Positions 18,601-30,620 of a stretch of 64,000 bases of DNA are shown piece after piece; within the stretch, counting starts at the first letter, position 1, and every line of letters starts with the position of its first letter. The translations under genes and the position numbers were made by a program. Source of the DNA: Copromyces sp. CBS 386.78. Its lineage: Eukaryota > Ascomycota > Sordariomycetes > Sordariales > Sordariaceae. Under the pieces are notes generated by a model. The model was given only the letters and a program-made list of their open reading frames with translations. It was not told where the DNA came from and did not search any database. The stretch covers positions 1 through 64,000 of the forward strand of contig MU839138.1 of NCBI GenBank assembly GCA_030685235.1. The letters run 5' to 3'.

Positions 18601-19575
18601 GTATAATTTTATAATTTTCACTTCTTGTCGCAAATTTGTTCAGCCCGTAATAGTCGACTGGGAGACCGATATTTCGGACATTTAATTCATAATATGTAGA
18701 GGACTGCTCGCGAACACCCTATAACTACTATTAGTACCCCTCGCCCCTACTAAGGGACCTTACTTACAAATAGTTCCCACCGAATTAACCAGAACCGGAA
18801 AATCTATATTGGCCGTTGCTCGAAAAAGTTAAATATATACCAATCGTCCCGAATAATCTCTATGAAGTCGCTATACAATTCGTATAGCGGAATTGAATTA
18901 TAGTCTAGGTTATTTAAAATGGAGGGGTTCGACCCGAGTGGCTAGAGAGCTTGCGCTACCCACCAACCCAATCTACTGAAGCTAGACCTATAATATAGCA
19001 TACCCAAAAAGAGAATCCCCTTAGTATATTCGGCGATTTAGTTAAGGTCTCGGTTAACATAATTATAGTCTCGATACTTCTAGGCTTTAACGAATGTTTA
19101 GAACGATTAACTTAGCTACTTTAGAGACCGCTAGTCAACCTACCTACTTAACTACCAGGCCGCCGTAGCTATATCCCACGAAGATCAAGTCCCGGCTTCG
19201 CTCCTAGGGTCGTTAGTAGTATTCTAAGGTCGGATTAATCATCATATTTACCGCCTCGGTTATACGGATCCCCCTAATATATTCCAGAAGCCCTTTCTCA
19301 AGGAGCTCCAGCCGTATATATAATACATCCCTCTACCAGTATGAGTCGTAATTATAATAGAAGATGCGAACTTTTCGGCCGATTATATAAAGTAAATCAT
19401 TGGGAAGGAAGTCGCTGACCCAATTTACGAACTAATTGGTCTCGGGCGTTGTATCTTTAGGTATATCGGCCGTTGCTGTAAGTCCCATCTCTACAAGTCT
19501 CTTCGCTCGCTATATCGTATCGGGGTTAGATCCTAGGCCGTATACGAAGATAAAATTGGTTTTGTTAGTACTCAT
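15641..19575 (-). pseudogene. Alpha/beta-hydrolase / NB-ARC / TPR receptor (fungal NLR), RIP-inactivated
   Basis: Read on the minus strand from ATG 19575: MSTNKTNFIFVYGLGSNPDT opens a SERAC1-like alpha/beta hydrolase, with the nucleophile motif GYSYGGLV at 19159-19176. Next comes an NB-ARC NTPase: FSRDPDFVNRGDILDQID, Walker A GLGSVGKS at 18377-18400 followed directly by an in-frame TAG (CAG to TAG), then VLDSADDYDVFF, LVTIRNKDLASRL and LVRALDLIPLAISQ. The C-terminus is eleven 42-residue TPRs at an exact 126-bp period (15710 to 16970), pattern NQGR.EEAEKL and GADYPNTL. This is a complete fungal NLR architecture. Stops are nearly all W or Q codons, and 18200-18545 is strikingly unmutated. Confidence 0.93.
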
Positions 19576-20790
19576 TCTAATAGAGAGCCAGCGGATTGCG
19601 CCTACTCAACTCCACTAGCCTACGCTGGTAAACTATTATCGCCTACCAGAACAAGCCCGGACCTAGATTTTGGAGCCTACCTAAGGTCGAGCCGAGTCGG
19701 GATTCTCCTCGTATATTGGTCGTAGAGGAACGCCAGCGAGAGTAGAAAGGTAAGGAGATATACAATTGCGGCAAGGTCTATAGTAGCTCGCTTCTTTGAA
19801 GTAGGGTCGGCCCGCTTTGCCGAATTATCCGTTATTTGTCAGTTAAGTTGTAGCGCCGGTCGCGAGCTTATATAAGCGATAATAACGATGATTGTTACAG
19901 CGAATAGAGGGAAGGAATGCGATAAAAGGATAATAACCCTACTATTGAATAAAGATCGAAAAATAGGGATAAAAGTCTAAGATATAAAAATAGGTTTAGT
20001 ACGCGAAGGATATTCTAAATCCTAGTAGGGCTACTACGCTAGAATAGAATAATTACCTCTAGCGGCTAAGCCGCGCTATTATAATAATAATTCTCTGTAG
20101 CTCTTAATAAATTTAAAATGTATAAGTATAATATAATTGGGTAGCGCGTTAATTTATTATCAACTTCATAGGCGTAGCGTAGCGTTTGGCAATTGAAGTC
20201 GCTAGGCGGCTAGTATTAAATTAAGGGGTGGAAATCTAGGTTTCTAATTAAGTATATTCAATTTAGGATAGCCTCCCAGCCCCCCTTATTATTTAATTTC
20301 TATTATTAATTAATTCTATACGGTTACATCTAATAGTTAGCTATAGCCTACGGTTGGCCTCTACGAAGTTAGGCTACTAAGATCTGGGTTGGAACCAATA
20401 AAGAGAAATTGATAATTGGATTAGTCTAGTAGAAGAAGAGGAAGAGGTATACTAATCTTCCTTAAATACAATAATAATAGAAAATTTGGGTGGAGTACTC
20501 CTTCCTAACCTTATACTGCTCTCCCGCTGCCTTTCCGTAGTTAAATTCATTATATTTATTATAGTACTAGCGTTGTAGTTCGGTTTTTAGGTAGTTAGGC
20601 CCGGTAGAATTCGCGTACCTATTTTAAGGCGTACCTTATTCGCCGGCCTTTGGCTACTTCCTCTTTTCTACTCTTTAACTTTATTAATTTATTTATATCG
20701 ATTTCTTTTAGCCCAGCCCTGCCTATACCTTGAATCGTATTATTATAATACTATTAATTTAAATATAATATTTAATTTTTCTCAAATACT
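19576..20790. other. Intergenic RIP-mutated region upstream of the NLR
   Basis: No recognised gene. A CTTATATAAGC TATA-like palindrome near 19868 may belong to the promoter of the minus-strand NLR. From 19930 on the DNA is strongly AT-rich. Confidence 0.4.
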
Positions 20791-21870
20791 TTTTCCTTTA
20801 TTGTACGCTCTTAATAGAGACCGTTTAAGTCTATATCCTAACGCGACGGTTCGAAACGTCGCTATCGAACTAGCGCACATTACGTATATTCTAGGAAACG
20901 TCGCTATTGAGCCAATTACGTATATGCTAGGAGACTCCGCCGTTAGTCTTCTTCTTGAAGACGTTCGCGCTTATTTTTCAGGTTAACTAACGATACTATT
21001 ATTCGACGAACTTTACGAAAGACTGTAGCTTATTACTAGGAGGTCCGGCCAAAGCATCGACCCGCTTTATATATAAGAGGTCAAAGGCCGACGCATTATT
21101 CCTACTAAAGACCCGAAACTTTATCTCGTTTAGTACCGGGATAAGATCTATATTAAGCCTATTCTAGCGTTTTTATTTAACTACGATTTTTAGGCAATAT
21201 ATTTATAGCCGCCGGTAGGAGAGTCGACTATATATAACCCTAAATAGTCCTCTTACTCCGGCTCTATAGCTTTTGACCGTTTAGTTACAATAGGATTTTT
21301 ACGGTCGTATACGTTGTTCGTACTGTATCGCCTGGACTTTACGTTAGTAAAAGACGCTCACTTAATGCCCGACGATATATAGGATTAACTTTAATAGTCT
21401 AAATTTATTAACTATTTCCATTATATTACCGATAAGCAAATTGTAAGGCGGTATTACTACGGATAGTTACGACTCTTACGATTGAATTAGGCCGTCCGAA
21501 TCTTCCGTCCCTAGTACGCTAGTACAATATAGTTCTATAAGATTCCTTACTAGTTAACTAGCGACTTCGTAGCGAGGGCGATAATACTTCTACTTTTCCT
21601 ATTTGCTAACGTATCCCTCGCCCTATTATCGATACAGGTTGTCTTCGCGGTGCCGGCGGATAACCTATAGTTTTCTGGACTAGGCGACTCTAGGCTGTAG
21701 AAGATAGGTCGGGCGTTTTGGGTATTCTCTGCCGCTGTAATATTAGCTTGGCTAGTGGCCGGTACCCTAATTCTCGGTATTCCGCTTGCCGTCTTAGCTT
21801 GGCAAGTCCTCTGGGGATATAGGAAGGAAAGGAAAAGGAACGCGGGTGTTTCTGATGCTGAGTAATTTCG
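20791..21870 (+). pseudogene. DUF6601-like fungal membrane protein, RIP-inactivated
   Basis: Fragments in one frame read LLLEDVRAYFSG, PTKDPKLYLV, YRDKIYIKPI, IGFLRSYTLFVLYRLDF, KDAHLMPDDI, YYYG followed by LRLLRLN, then two hydrophobic helices (RAIILLLFLFANVSLALLS and SAAVILAWLVAGTLILGIPL) and a basic tail WGYRKERKRN ending at a TAA near 21868. The order (IKP motif, GFLRSY, YYYG-LR-RLN, two C-terminal membrane spans) matches the DUF6601 family of uncharacterised fungal membrane proteins as I recall it. Many Q/W codons are stops. The helix region is better preserved than the rest. No link to the neighbouring NLRs is known. Confidence 0.65.
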
Positions 21871-21874
21871 AAAG

Positions 21875-22269
21875 TGCGACCAAGTGCTTGGGATCGTAGC
21901 GGATCTAGCCGTCTTCTCTGCTAGAGGATGAATTGATGCGTACAATACTCTTGAGCGATTTTGAACAACTGCGCCCGTCCTGTCGCGCGTATCATTGCGA
22001 CCCAATTCTCCCGTGCCCGTGGTCTCTGTGACAATCTGGGATTGCTGGGCTGGCGCTTCAGGTGTAACCGTGACAGTGGAAGGGGCAGTTGCAGGAATGG
22101 GAGATTTTTTGTCTGCACCCGGGTCCGCTAAGGAGAGCCTGGCGTAGTATTGAGCCAGAAAGTCCTTTTCGGATTGCGGATGAGACAGGTGAACGGGGTT
22201 AGTATAATCCATTGAGGCTGGTGCTGAATTCAGGTCTCGTGGATGTCGTATATATAGCTTCGTTTCCAA
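21875..22269 (-). CDS. Partial hypothetical protein, P/T-rich, low confidence
   Basis: A normal-composition patch carries a minus-strand open frame starting near 22269 (internal ATG at 22212: MDYTNPVHLSHPQSEKDFL). It continues with YYARLSLADPG and a Pro/Thr/Val-rich stretch. Other frames here contain stops. The open frame runs on to 21550, but there it overlaps the antisense membrane-protein relic, so only the N-terminal part looks plausible. No family recognised; it could be a fragment of a displaced gene or chance. Confidence 0.3.
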
Positions 22270-22604
22270 AATGTCAAAGAATCTATCGACTATAGGTACG
22301 TAATCGGGATTGAATTCGGGTCCAAAAGTCGGAAGAGGAGAACGAATGTACGTAGAGTAGTATAATATCCGTTCCTATAAGGGTCTTAAAGAGTTAATAA
22401 TTGGCATGTCCAAGTCTAATAATACAAGGATAGGATATAAATACGAGAATAAGGCAACTAAAAATCGGGGGATATCCTAAACTTCTATTTTGAAATACAA
22501 TCCGTAAAGAAATTCTCTTCACCTATTACTCTATATTGGATAAAATACGACGTCTTCGACCATAGTAGATTAGCATTTAAAAAGCCCTTTCGGTTATCTA
22601 TACC
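22270..22604. other. Unassigned RIP-mutated spacer
   Basis: AT-rich, stops in all frames, nothing recognised. Confidence 0.35.
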
Positions 22605-23643
22605 GTGCTACTACTATTATTTACGGTGGTTATTATATAGACGCTCGCAAATATTAGATAGTTATACTATCGGGAGAAATATGAAGAACAAATTGCATTA
22701 GCGTCGATACAATTTGGGATATAGATCTAACGATAAGTATTTTACTGCCTTGTTTAGGTAATTTGGGTTTTTCTCTCCTTTCTTTTTCATTCGGAAGACA
22801 CCTTCTCCGGCGACTTACCATCCTTAACAATCACCCGTAACCATCTCGGGGGCTTTCGATTTGGAACGCTGATTGGCCTTAAATTGGTCCCTTGTATCCC
22901 CTGCCTTCAACCCCCTATCTTCCTCCTCGCTCAACCTCCCTCTTCCTCCCTCTTTTTCTAATTTACTTTTACTCTTCCTCTCTCTATTTTCCCTCATTTA
23001 TTATTATAGTACTTCGTTAACTAATATATATATATAAATTGCGGGATCGAATTAATTAATTAGGTTTAATTCTAATTAAGTACTGTAGCTTATTAGAATA
23101 TCGTTTAATTATTATATATAGGCGCTAGGATACGAAAAATTAATAACCTCGCAAAATTATTCGACGTTAATCCCTACTACTCCTTATTTTTATTTTCACT
23201 ACTAATATTCGCTAAAGCTAAATAATAGCGGCTATTAAAAGCTTATTTTACTACCTTAGAAAGGCGTAATATATTCTCTTCTCTTTCGTTAGATTAGTAA
23301 TATCGTTTATATCAAGCCTAATATTAGCGTACTATATTAACTTTTTATCTTTTAAGGATTAAATATAGTTTTAATGCTATAATAGAGGATATGTTAAAAA
23401 GGTAACTAGAGGGTTCAATTCGGGTAGTGTTTATTTTAATATTAAAGCTTCTAGCCTCGCTTCGGGGGGCGGAGATGCTAATACGGGCCCCGTCTAAGCT
23501 TAAAGCTATCCTACCCTAGCTACCAGCTTTTAATCCTAGAGCTATAGTTGCTTTATCGCTTTTAATGCCGTTGTTACCTTATTTTGCAACCCTAGTATAT
23601 AATTCTCTTAATTAATCAATTCGTCTACTAATTGAATATAATC
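22605..23643. repeat. Repeat R1, copy B
   Basis: Aligns in order with 52125-53368: TATAGACGCTCG, TCGGGAGAAAT, CGTCGATACAA, CTCCTTTCTTTTTCATTCGG, the pyrimidine tract near 22920-23000, TATATATATAAATTGCGGGATCGAATTAATTAATT, and the GCTACCAGCTTTTAATCCTAGAGC block. It is followed directly by a MITE copy, as in copy C. Moderately RIP-mutated. Confidence 0.85.
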
Positions 23644-24041
23644 TTAGTAGTATTAAGACAGTTAACTTTTTTCGTAATCCGCCCAATTATATTTATCTTC
23701 TTAGTATTGCCTCCCTACTTACTATAATACCTCCGTCCGAACGATATAGATATAGGAGGTAGTAATTTAGTCTTTTAACCCTACTACGTAATTAAAAGAC
23801 CCGTTTACTATCCTTCCCACTCCTATATATAAGTTTAGTGAGGGTTAGCTTATGTATGGGAGTTGGAAGGATATGAACCGGGTCTTTTAATTACGTAGTA
23901 GGGTTAAAAAATTGAATAATTACCTCTTATATTTATATCCTTCGGACGGAGGCAAGACAGTGAGTAGGGAGCCGGCGCTAAAAAGATGAATATAATTGGG
24001 CCGATTACGAGACAAGTTAGCCGTCCTGATACTGCGGCTAG
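23644..24041. mobile_element. Foldback MITE, complete, RIP-mutated (copy M2)
   Basis: Both arms of M1 are present (left with TTAGTATTGCCTCC, TTAACCCTACTACGTAATTAAAAGACCC; centre CTTATGTATGGGAGTTGG; right ending GTCCTGATACTGCGGCTAGC). The left arm carries more C-to-T changes than the right. The following 110 bp match 6590-6703. Confidence 0.87.
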
Positions 24042-24749
24042 CTCCGTTAACGTTTGTTAAAGTACAATATCCGCGGTATAGGTATACTAGTACAATTCTC
24101 AGTCGCGGCCGTACAAGCTCCTCTTCCGGTAGCTGAACCTTAATTATTATAGACTTTGTAATAGTGATAGTAGGGTTGGCACTAGTACTATGCGTAATAA
24201 ATGGACAAGGTTCTACGAAGGAGAAAAAACTAGCTCGTATAGCGAGGAAGACTTTGGTTGAGTCTATTGTACGACACCTATGCGTCGCTTACGCTCCCTA
24301 AGGCGTTACCCTACGCTGTTAGCACTAGCTACGTAGACGGCGCTAGAGCCGCTGACTACTAGGCCGCTGCTGGTATACTATTGCTAATCCTGTAGACCTG
24401 TGATAGAAAGCTACGACCCTCGCCCAACCCAGGCAATTGATTTGGCGCCCTGAACCTTCCGAGTCTATAAATGCCTAGCCTCAAAAAAGAATTAGCGTTT
24501 AGGTAATTAGCGTGTAATTAGCGTGTAATTAGGAGGAAGCTGCTAGCTATCTCGCGCCTGATAAGGTAATATATAAAAAGCCCTATGCTCCCTTATACCC
24601 TTGAGAAAACACAGTATTCTAATTTCTTTTCCTTATTTTGTCCTAAATAGTAGGAGAGAGGAATTCCCGGCACTTTTATAAACTCGATTTATTAATCATT
24701 AACTATAGCATCCTTACCGCAGTTAAGACGTCCCTTCTTTAAAGCTACG
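24042..24749 (+). promoter_or_regulatory. Shared NLR upstream module, second copy
   Basis: 24345-24520 and 24590-24749 align with 6935-7096/7318-7350 and 7660-7866 upstream of the HET-ankyrin gene. They include a CCTGTAGACC-TGTGA-AGAAAGC block, a TTAGCGTGTAATTA direct repeat and AAAGCTACGATG at the putative start codon. This copy has no LTR insertion and so serves as the empty site for 7097-7317. Confidence 0.65.
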
Positions 24750-27690
24750 ATGCGTCGACGACTACACTCGTGGTCCCAGACGCTTTTTAAGCGACACGGA
24801 AATACGGAGGATAGGAAAGGTTCTAAGGACTAAGAGTAGTCTCGCCCTATACCTCTACAACAAATCCCCGCCGCCACCGCTATGTCCGCTACCCGTATAC
24901 CCCCCCCCCTCAGCTCCCAACCGCTTTAGCTCCTAGTTCCGCTAATATAGAGACGTCCGCCGGTATAGATAATACTACTATTCACCTCCTAACCGCTCCC
25001 GCTACCAATCTTACTAACATAGAGACGTCCGCCAGCGCAGATAATACTACTACTAGCTTACTTGTACGATTCTAGGAGGATGCCTATAATGAGCTTAAAT
25101 AGGAAGAGGCTAAATTGGTAGACGTATATAAGAAGATACTGTCCCGACAGCTACAAAATAGCTCCAACTTAATAGTACTCGAGTTTTAGCTAAATATTAA
25201 GTCTTAGCCGAATATTATCGCCCAAAACAACTTAGATAAACGCCGCCAAATGACTCAGCTTATTAATGCCGGCCTAGCTAAGACTGAGAGAGAGGCTAAA
25301 GGGAAAGAGAGCTGTAGCAAAGTCGTAGACGTTATTTTATCTGATAAGAACATTATAAGTACGGCAATCCAGGCCGCGCCCTAAGCCGCGCTCGCTTAGA
25401 CTGGCATTTGTATTGCTTTAAAGGTACGTTTATTTAGAGGATAATATTTCTCATACTAACTTTTACAGATGCTTGCTAACCCTATAAAAGAGACCGAAGC
25501 TAACCGCAAAGGGATCGACTACGTTGTTAAGAGAATGGATTGGTATTGGAATTTGTTAAAAAGCCTTCTTAAGCCTACTAACATTAGCGAACTCGATTGA
25601 ATGAGAGGCGAATTGAAGATCTAAATTGTTGACCTCTACAAAGCGTTCCTCTCTTACCAAATTAAGAGTGTTTATACTTATTATAGAAACCGCGGCCTAG
25701 CCTTTCTCTAAGATATAGTCAAGCTTGACGATTAGAATGCTAATTTAGGGGCTATCCAAGACGCTGAGAAGCGTTTCGACACAGATGTCTAAATATACAT
25801 CACTTGAAAAGGGACGTCTCATCTCGAGCAGCTCGTTAGCTATACAATGTTAGAGAAGGACTAATAATATTTAAAGCACGTACGCTTTACTAATCCTCGC
25901 CACAATAAAACCCGTATCAAATAGACTAAAGGCGGCTTTTTATAAGACTCGTATCATTGGGTCCTCGATAACGCTGACTTTTAATAATAGCGTAACGACC
26001 TACAATACTGACTATTTTAAATTAAGGGTAACCCCGGCAAAGGGAAGACTATATTGCTATACGGCATTAGCTTTCAAACAACTTACTTAGTTATTGACGC
26101 GCTTGATAAGTGCGTTATAATAGACCTACCGCAGCTTCTTAACTTAATTGCTTAGTAATTATATAGATCTCGAGTTAAGTGGATCGTCTCGAGTCGTAAT
26201 TGGCCGCAAATCGAGAAAGGATTGAAGAGAGCTATAACTAAACTAAACGTATCCTTAGAGTTAAATGCAAAATCCGTCGCGACAGCTGTCAATACATTTA
26301 TCTGGTACAAGGTGGACTAACTAGAGTACAATCTTACTCTAAAAAAGGCCGTTTATAACTATTTGTACTCCAACGCGCAAGATACGTTCCTCTAGGTAGC
26401 GTTGGTCTGTTAAGCGCTTGCAAACTTAGAAGTTAAGGAACGGTATATCGAAGAGATCTTATATACGTTTCTACCCGGGCTGGATGCTCTATACGCGCGG
26501 ATGAAATAGGATATAAGCCTATCCTGAGATTTTAATCTTTATAAAGATATTCTTACTATTACCGTAATTGTTTATTGACTAATTAGTTTTGATAAATTAG
26601 CTACTTTCGTTAAGCTATTTAATAATATTTGTAATAATTTTAAATCCTTAGAAGTGATTATAGGACGTTGCGGTTTATTTTTAACGCTACGAGAACGGAC
26701 TATTTATTTTGTTTATTAATTAGCTAAGGACTTTTTATTTAGCAATGCTTCTAATAAAGCTAGTAACCAAGCTTTTTAAGAGGCTTTCGACTGGATCTTT
26801 CCTAAAGGGAAAGAATATATAAATTATATTATTTTCTCGAGGTCACTTGATGCTATATCTATAATATTGCGACGCGATATATATAATTTAAGAGTATTGG
26901 AATTTTTAAGTAATAAGGTCCAAGTACTGGATCCGGACCCGCTAGTAATAGTATAGTATTCGTGCGTCTACTAAGTTAATTACTTACGTAACTTTATTTT
27001 TAGTACGAATACAAAACGGTACGATCCTTTATAAGATAATGGAGTTGTCTATATATTCCTTAAAACGAAGTACCTTTATTAGTTCGAAGCTCTAAATCTA
27101 CTTTAAACTATATTTACGGGCGTTATTACTATTAGAAAGTTCGAAGGCTTATTAATAAGTATAAGTCTAATTCTATACTAGGGCCTTAGTCTAATTAAAA
27201 ATATAGGGAGGTAATAATTAGTTATAATTATTAAAGTTTGTTTAAGATATTTACTAGTTTATTCTATTTTATAAGTTAATAATAGAGTAAGCTCCCCTTC
27301 AAATATATATTTTAGCGCTTGTATTGGCTCTAAGCGGTAGTTTAATAAGGAGGAATTTTAGAGTAAAAGAATTTGAATGGATTCGAACTAAGCCGGTTGT
27401 AGAATTGGATTGGAATGTATGCTTCTAAACCCTAGAAGGCTATAGCAGCTCTGTTTATTTAGTGGTATTCTCGCCTGATAGCTAGCGGCTTGCGTCCGGT
27501 TCAAGGGACGATACGATTAAGATTTGGAATCCGGCGTCGGGGAGCTGCCTCCAAACGATTCCTACTAGTACTATAATGACCGATATCTCGTTTGACCTTA
27601 CTAATTGCTACCTATATACTAACGTTAGACTGCAAAGGCACAGATGGGGAAGTCGAAGGCAAAGCTAAGAATCCATCGATGATAGAAGAT
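24750..27690 (+). pseudogene. NACHT-WD40 NLR, copy 1, RIP-inactivated with internal deletion
   Basis: ATG 24750 opens a basic leader (RLHSW, then EQSRPIPLQQIPA, as in the HET-ankyrin gene). An NWD-type NACHT N-terminal region follows (AYNELK, EEAKLVDVYKKILS, MTQLINAGLAKTEREAKG, GIDYVVKRMDWYWNL, LVDLYKA-like, DAEKRFDTDV). Walker A GNPGKGKT lies at 26027-26050. Only five residues later comes TTYLVIDALDKC (Walker B), so about 120-130 residues are missing. Then RVKWIVSSRNWPQIE, LPGLDALYARM and YFVY..AKDFL. The C-terminus has WD40 sequence (VFSPDS, RLASGSRDDTIKIWNPASGSC, about 27440-27560). Stops at W/Q codons throughout. Confidence 0.92.
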
Positions 27691-28034
27691 TTTAAGTGAG
27701 GAGGAAAAGAGAGAGAACTAGATACATGCGGTTGAACCTAGACTTAAATACCCCAGTCACACAAGCGACTCTGAGATCCCCTTGCCAGTCACTCTCCTCC
27801 AGTCACTCTCCTCCAGTCCCTTCACTCGCATCCCATTCACCTGCAGGCAAACTAAGACCTCCCTTGTACCTGCGTTCTTCCATCGTTCGCAACAACACCT
27901 TCAATGGTGCAGCGGTCTGAACTGTAAACGGTGAGGCGGTCAGGTTCGTGAACGATATCCTTTCAAAAAGGTCCGCTCCAGAAGGCCCGCATGGCAGTAT
28001 GGTCAGACCTGTGCCTGTACCATAACAAGACGTA
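27691..28034. other. Un-mutated insert of unknown origin
   Basis: Normal-composition DNA between RIP-mutated neighbours. It has a short tandem CAGTCACTCTCCTC repeat (27787-27815) and an ORF of 74 codons with no recognisable family. I looked for TG...CA ends with a 5-bp duplication and found none convincing. It may be a recent insertion or unique DNA that escaped RIP. Confidence 0.45.
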
Positions 28035-28928
28035 TTAAAATAATTATAAAAACTACTAAAAGCTAAGTTGTACTAGATATTTTAGAGATCTATAGTTATA
28101 GCTTAGAATAAGATAGGTCTTAGATTACTTGTAATAGCCAGAACGTACTCTAGCTGCCACCAAATTACCGACCGTTTATATATAATGTCTAGGAACGGAT
28201 AATATTTATCGGTAGTATATTAGGACTAGTTTAGTTTATTAGTTTCTCGTAGGATATATAATATATTCTATATTATTCTTAATTCCTTTCTCTCTATTTT
28301 ATTTTTTTAGTGTACTACTAGAAGAGTATAGGAGGATAGGCAAATTTATAGGAATTTTATAAATTCTAATACTTTTTACTATTATTAAGATAATGTATTT
28401 TATTATAAAGAAGTAAGAGTATTCCATCTCTTAACTATCCTTTTGTAAGTACCTATACGGTCTAAATATTATGAGATTAACCCGTAACTATTTAATTATT
28501 ACTAGGTTAGCGTATAATATTGTCGTACTATACGTCCGCGTATATAGACTAGCCTATTTAGGCTCTCGCTTATATAGTTAGTCCTTTACGTACATCTTCC
28601 TTTTCTCTCCTTCGTACAATAACGTATATTTTACTATACCTCTAACGGTACCTTCTCGCCCTATAATACTAGTCCTAACTAAGTTTAGTATAGTAGTAGA
28701 GGCTTCGATTCTCCTCGATTAGATAAGTAGTTTCTTCCTTAGTAGTACTTAGGTAAGCCAATACACTTATAATAGTATTACTATAACTATATAGTCCTCT
28801 ATAGTCTAAATACGGGGGATTGTAATTTAATATACAGCTTTATACTACCGACATAGGTGTTAAAGGTACGTTAATAATAAAGTAGGTTATTCGGAGGCTT
28901 AGGTTTCGTAAGATGTTAGTAAAGACTA
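28035..28928 (+). repeat. Compound repeat R2, copy B, RIP-mutated
   Basis: Collinear with 10795-11658, but CpA-depleted (for example ACTGCCTAGTTGTCACTGGG versus ACTATTTAATTATTACTAGG). The right end again encodes an antisense NACHT Walker B fragment and stops at the same base (GTAAAGACT). It sits directly downstream of NACHT-WD40 copy 1. Confidence 0.8.
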
Positions 28929-29359
28929 GCATCCTATTGTCCATCACCTCGCATGGATCCCACCCACTGCAATCTCAGCAACATGAGAAGGCATCAACAA
29001 GCGGCGTGGTCATTGCCAATGGAAGCTACCCTACTACCACTGCCGATACCACAACAGCTGGAAATAAGGACAGGAGCAACGGCTTGTTGGCTATGTCCCC
29101 CAAGGCCAATGTGGTGATTGCCCGTGGGAGCTGGGCTACTACTAGTGACAAGTTACCGCCCAAGAACTAGGACACTTTCCAAAAACTAGGGGGAGAATAT
29201 TATATTTTTGGAAGACCCAAGCATCGACGATGAACACTTTGGCCAATTCGATCGATTCAATTTTCAGGTTCTATTCTACCCATCTTCCACAACTGCTGAA
29301 TTTAAGAACCCCTAAGTACTACTCGATCCTCTTTGATTTCTTAGTGTGTTAGGATACAA
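28929..29359 (+). other. Start of the normal-composition island; short unassigned ORF
   Basis: RIP damage ends at 28929. An ORF from 28913 (first residues inside R2) to 29170 encodes a Thr/Ser-rich peptide containing VVIANGSYPTTT and VVIARGSWATTS, two related motifs that suggest a tail of a truncated protein. No family recognised. 29171-29359 looks like 5' flank of the next gene. Confidence 0.35.
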
Positions 29360-30322
29360 ATGGAAGCAAAGAAGGAACTCGAAGAAGAAGAGCGGAAGAA
29401 GGATGCAGAGAGACACAGGGACATAATGTTCCCACAAGCTGCAGCAGCAAAAGACCGAGTGGCTGCAATGGAAGAGTTTAATCGAAACCTGTTTAGGCCC
29501 GTTGGTCAATCGGGGACTCGTCAGAGCCGTCCCACGGCAAAGATCCAACCACAGGAGGAAGAAGACTGGGAAGAGCCTCCATCTCCACCATTAGCAAGCG
29601 GCGGTGGACAGGGCATTGATGACGATTTCGATCCTGAGGCGGATGCCCTAGAGTTTATGCAAGAGAGGTCCATGTCTCGGACCTTGGCTCGCTTGCCGAG
29701 ACAGCGGGGATACAACCCGGACCGACAGGACGATGACAGTGATGGCCCGCCAACCAGTCCGGCCCCTCCGACCAGACCTGTCCCTCCCACACAGGCGCCA
29801 TCCGTTGCAGACAAGGGCAAAACGAAAGAAGCCAAACAGCCACAGGGCCTTATCTCCTCATTATTTTCTTCTTCTTCCAAAAAGGACAAGCAGCCCCAAT
29901 GGGACGGATCCAATATCTGGGAAAAGCCCGAACCATCCAGGCGATATTCCACGTGGTCCAAGACTACCACTAACAGGAGGGACGAAGCAGAACAGTGGGG
30001 GTCTGGCGACGATGAACCCCAGGAAGAGACAACCTCTAGCAAGGCATCTGGAAGTGCGAGTGCGAGTGGAGGTGGTGGAGGCATCTCATCGTTTTTCACA
30101 AGAAACAAGAAGAAGGATACCTTGAAGAAAAAGATGGGTGGGGAAGAGCAGATGAATCCATATGCACCTAGTGGATCTGGAAGTGGAAGGCAGGATCCAT
30201 ATGCGGATCAGTATGGGAGTTCGCCGGGGAGTTGGAAAACGCAGAGCTCCACGCGTTCGGACGATGATGACATGGAGGTACCTGGACCTTCGCGGCCTCC
30301 GGGTTATGCGAGTAGGAGGTAG
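29360..30322 (+). CDS. Low-complexity hypothetical protein (320 aa)
   Basis: Single open frame of 320 codons with healthy composition. The N-terminus is a charged predicted helix (ELEEEERKKDAERHRD). Residues 50-70 are acidic and Trp-bearing (EEEDWEEPPSPP), residues about 130-150 Pro-rich, about 165-175 Ser-rich with basic flanks, about 230-245 Gly/Ser-rich, and an acidic DDDD precedes the C-terminus PPGYASRR. Two short motifs recur, GLISSLFSSS and GISSFFTRN, each followed by KK; they look like paired short linear motifs. No membrane span or signal peptide. No family recognised. The ATG follows a TTAG that could be a splice acceptor, so an upstream exon is possible. Confidence 0.65.
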   Translation: MEAKKELEEEERKKDAERHRDIMFPQAAAAKDRVAAMEEFNRNLFRPVGQSGTRQSRPTAKIQPQEEEDWEEPPSPPLASGGGQGIDDDFDPEADALEFMQERSMSRTLARLPRQRGYNPDRQDDDSDGPPTSPAPPTRPVPPTQAPSVADKGKTKEAKQPQGLISSLFSSSSKKDKQPQWDGSNIWEKPEPSRRYSTWSKTTTNRRDEAEQWGSGDDEPQEETTSSKASGSASASGGGGGISSFFTRNKKKDTLKKKMGGEEQMNPYAPSGSGSGRQDPYADQYGSSPGSWKTQSSTRSDDDDMEVPGPSRPPGYASRR

Positions 30323-30620
30323 ATGGGTAGCCGGGATACGCAGGAAGGGTTGTTGGGAAGATGTCGGGACTTGGTGTTGAATGTTGGAGGGAGTGTTGGA
30401 CGTGTAGCGCCCCTTGTCAGAAGCTGCGAGTGTCTGGTACAATGTACCCGTTTCTATGCCCTTGGTCTAACCATGAATAGCCCATCTTGAGACATGGAAA
30501 TCTCCGTCGCAAATGTACAAACGCTTGAGGTGTTACTGTAGAGACGAAATTCTGAACTAGAAGCATCTCCGAGAGGTTTGACAGTGCAGTGATGCACTAA
30601 GTTAGAGGTACCTTAGTTTG

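Noticed and set aside
29521..30108. 195-codon minus-strand ORF opposite the low-complexity gene
   Set aside because: Mirror frame of a Ser/Pro/Gly-rich coding sequence; Cys/Leu-rich with no family.
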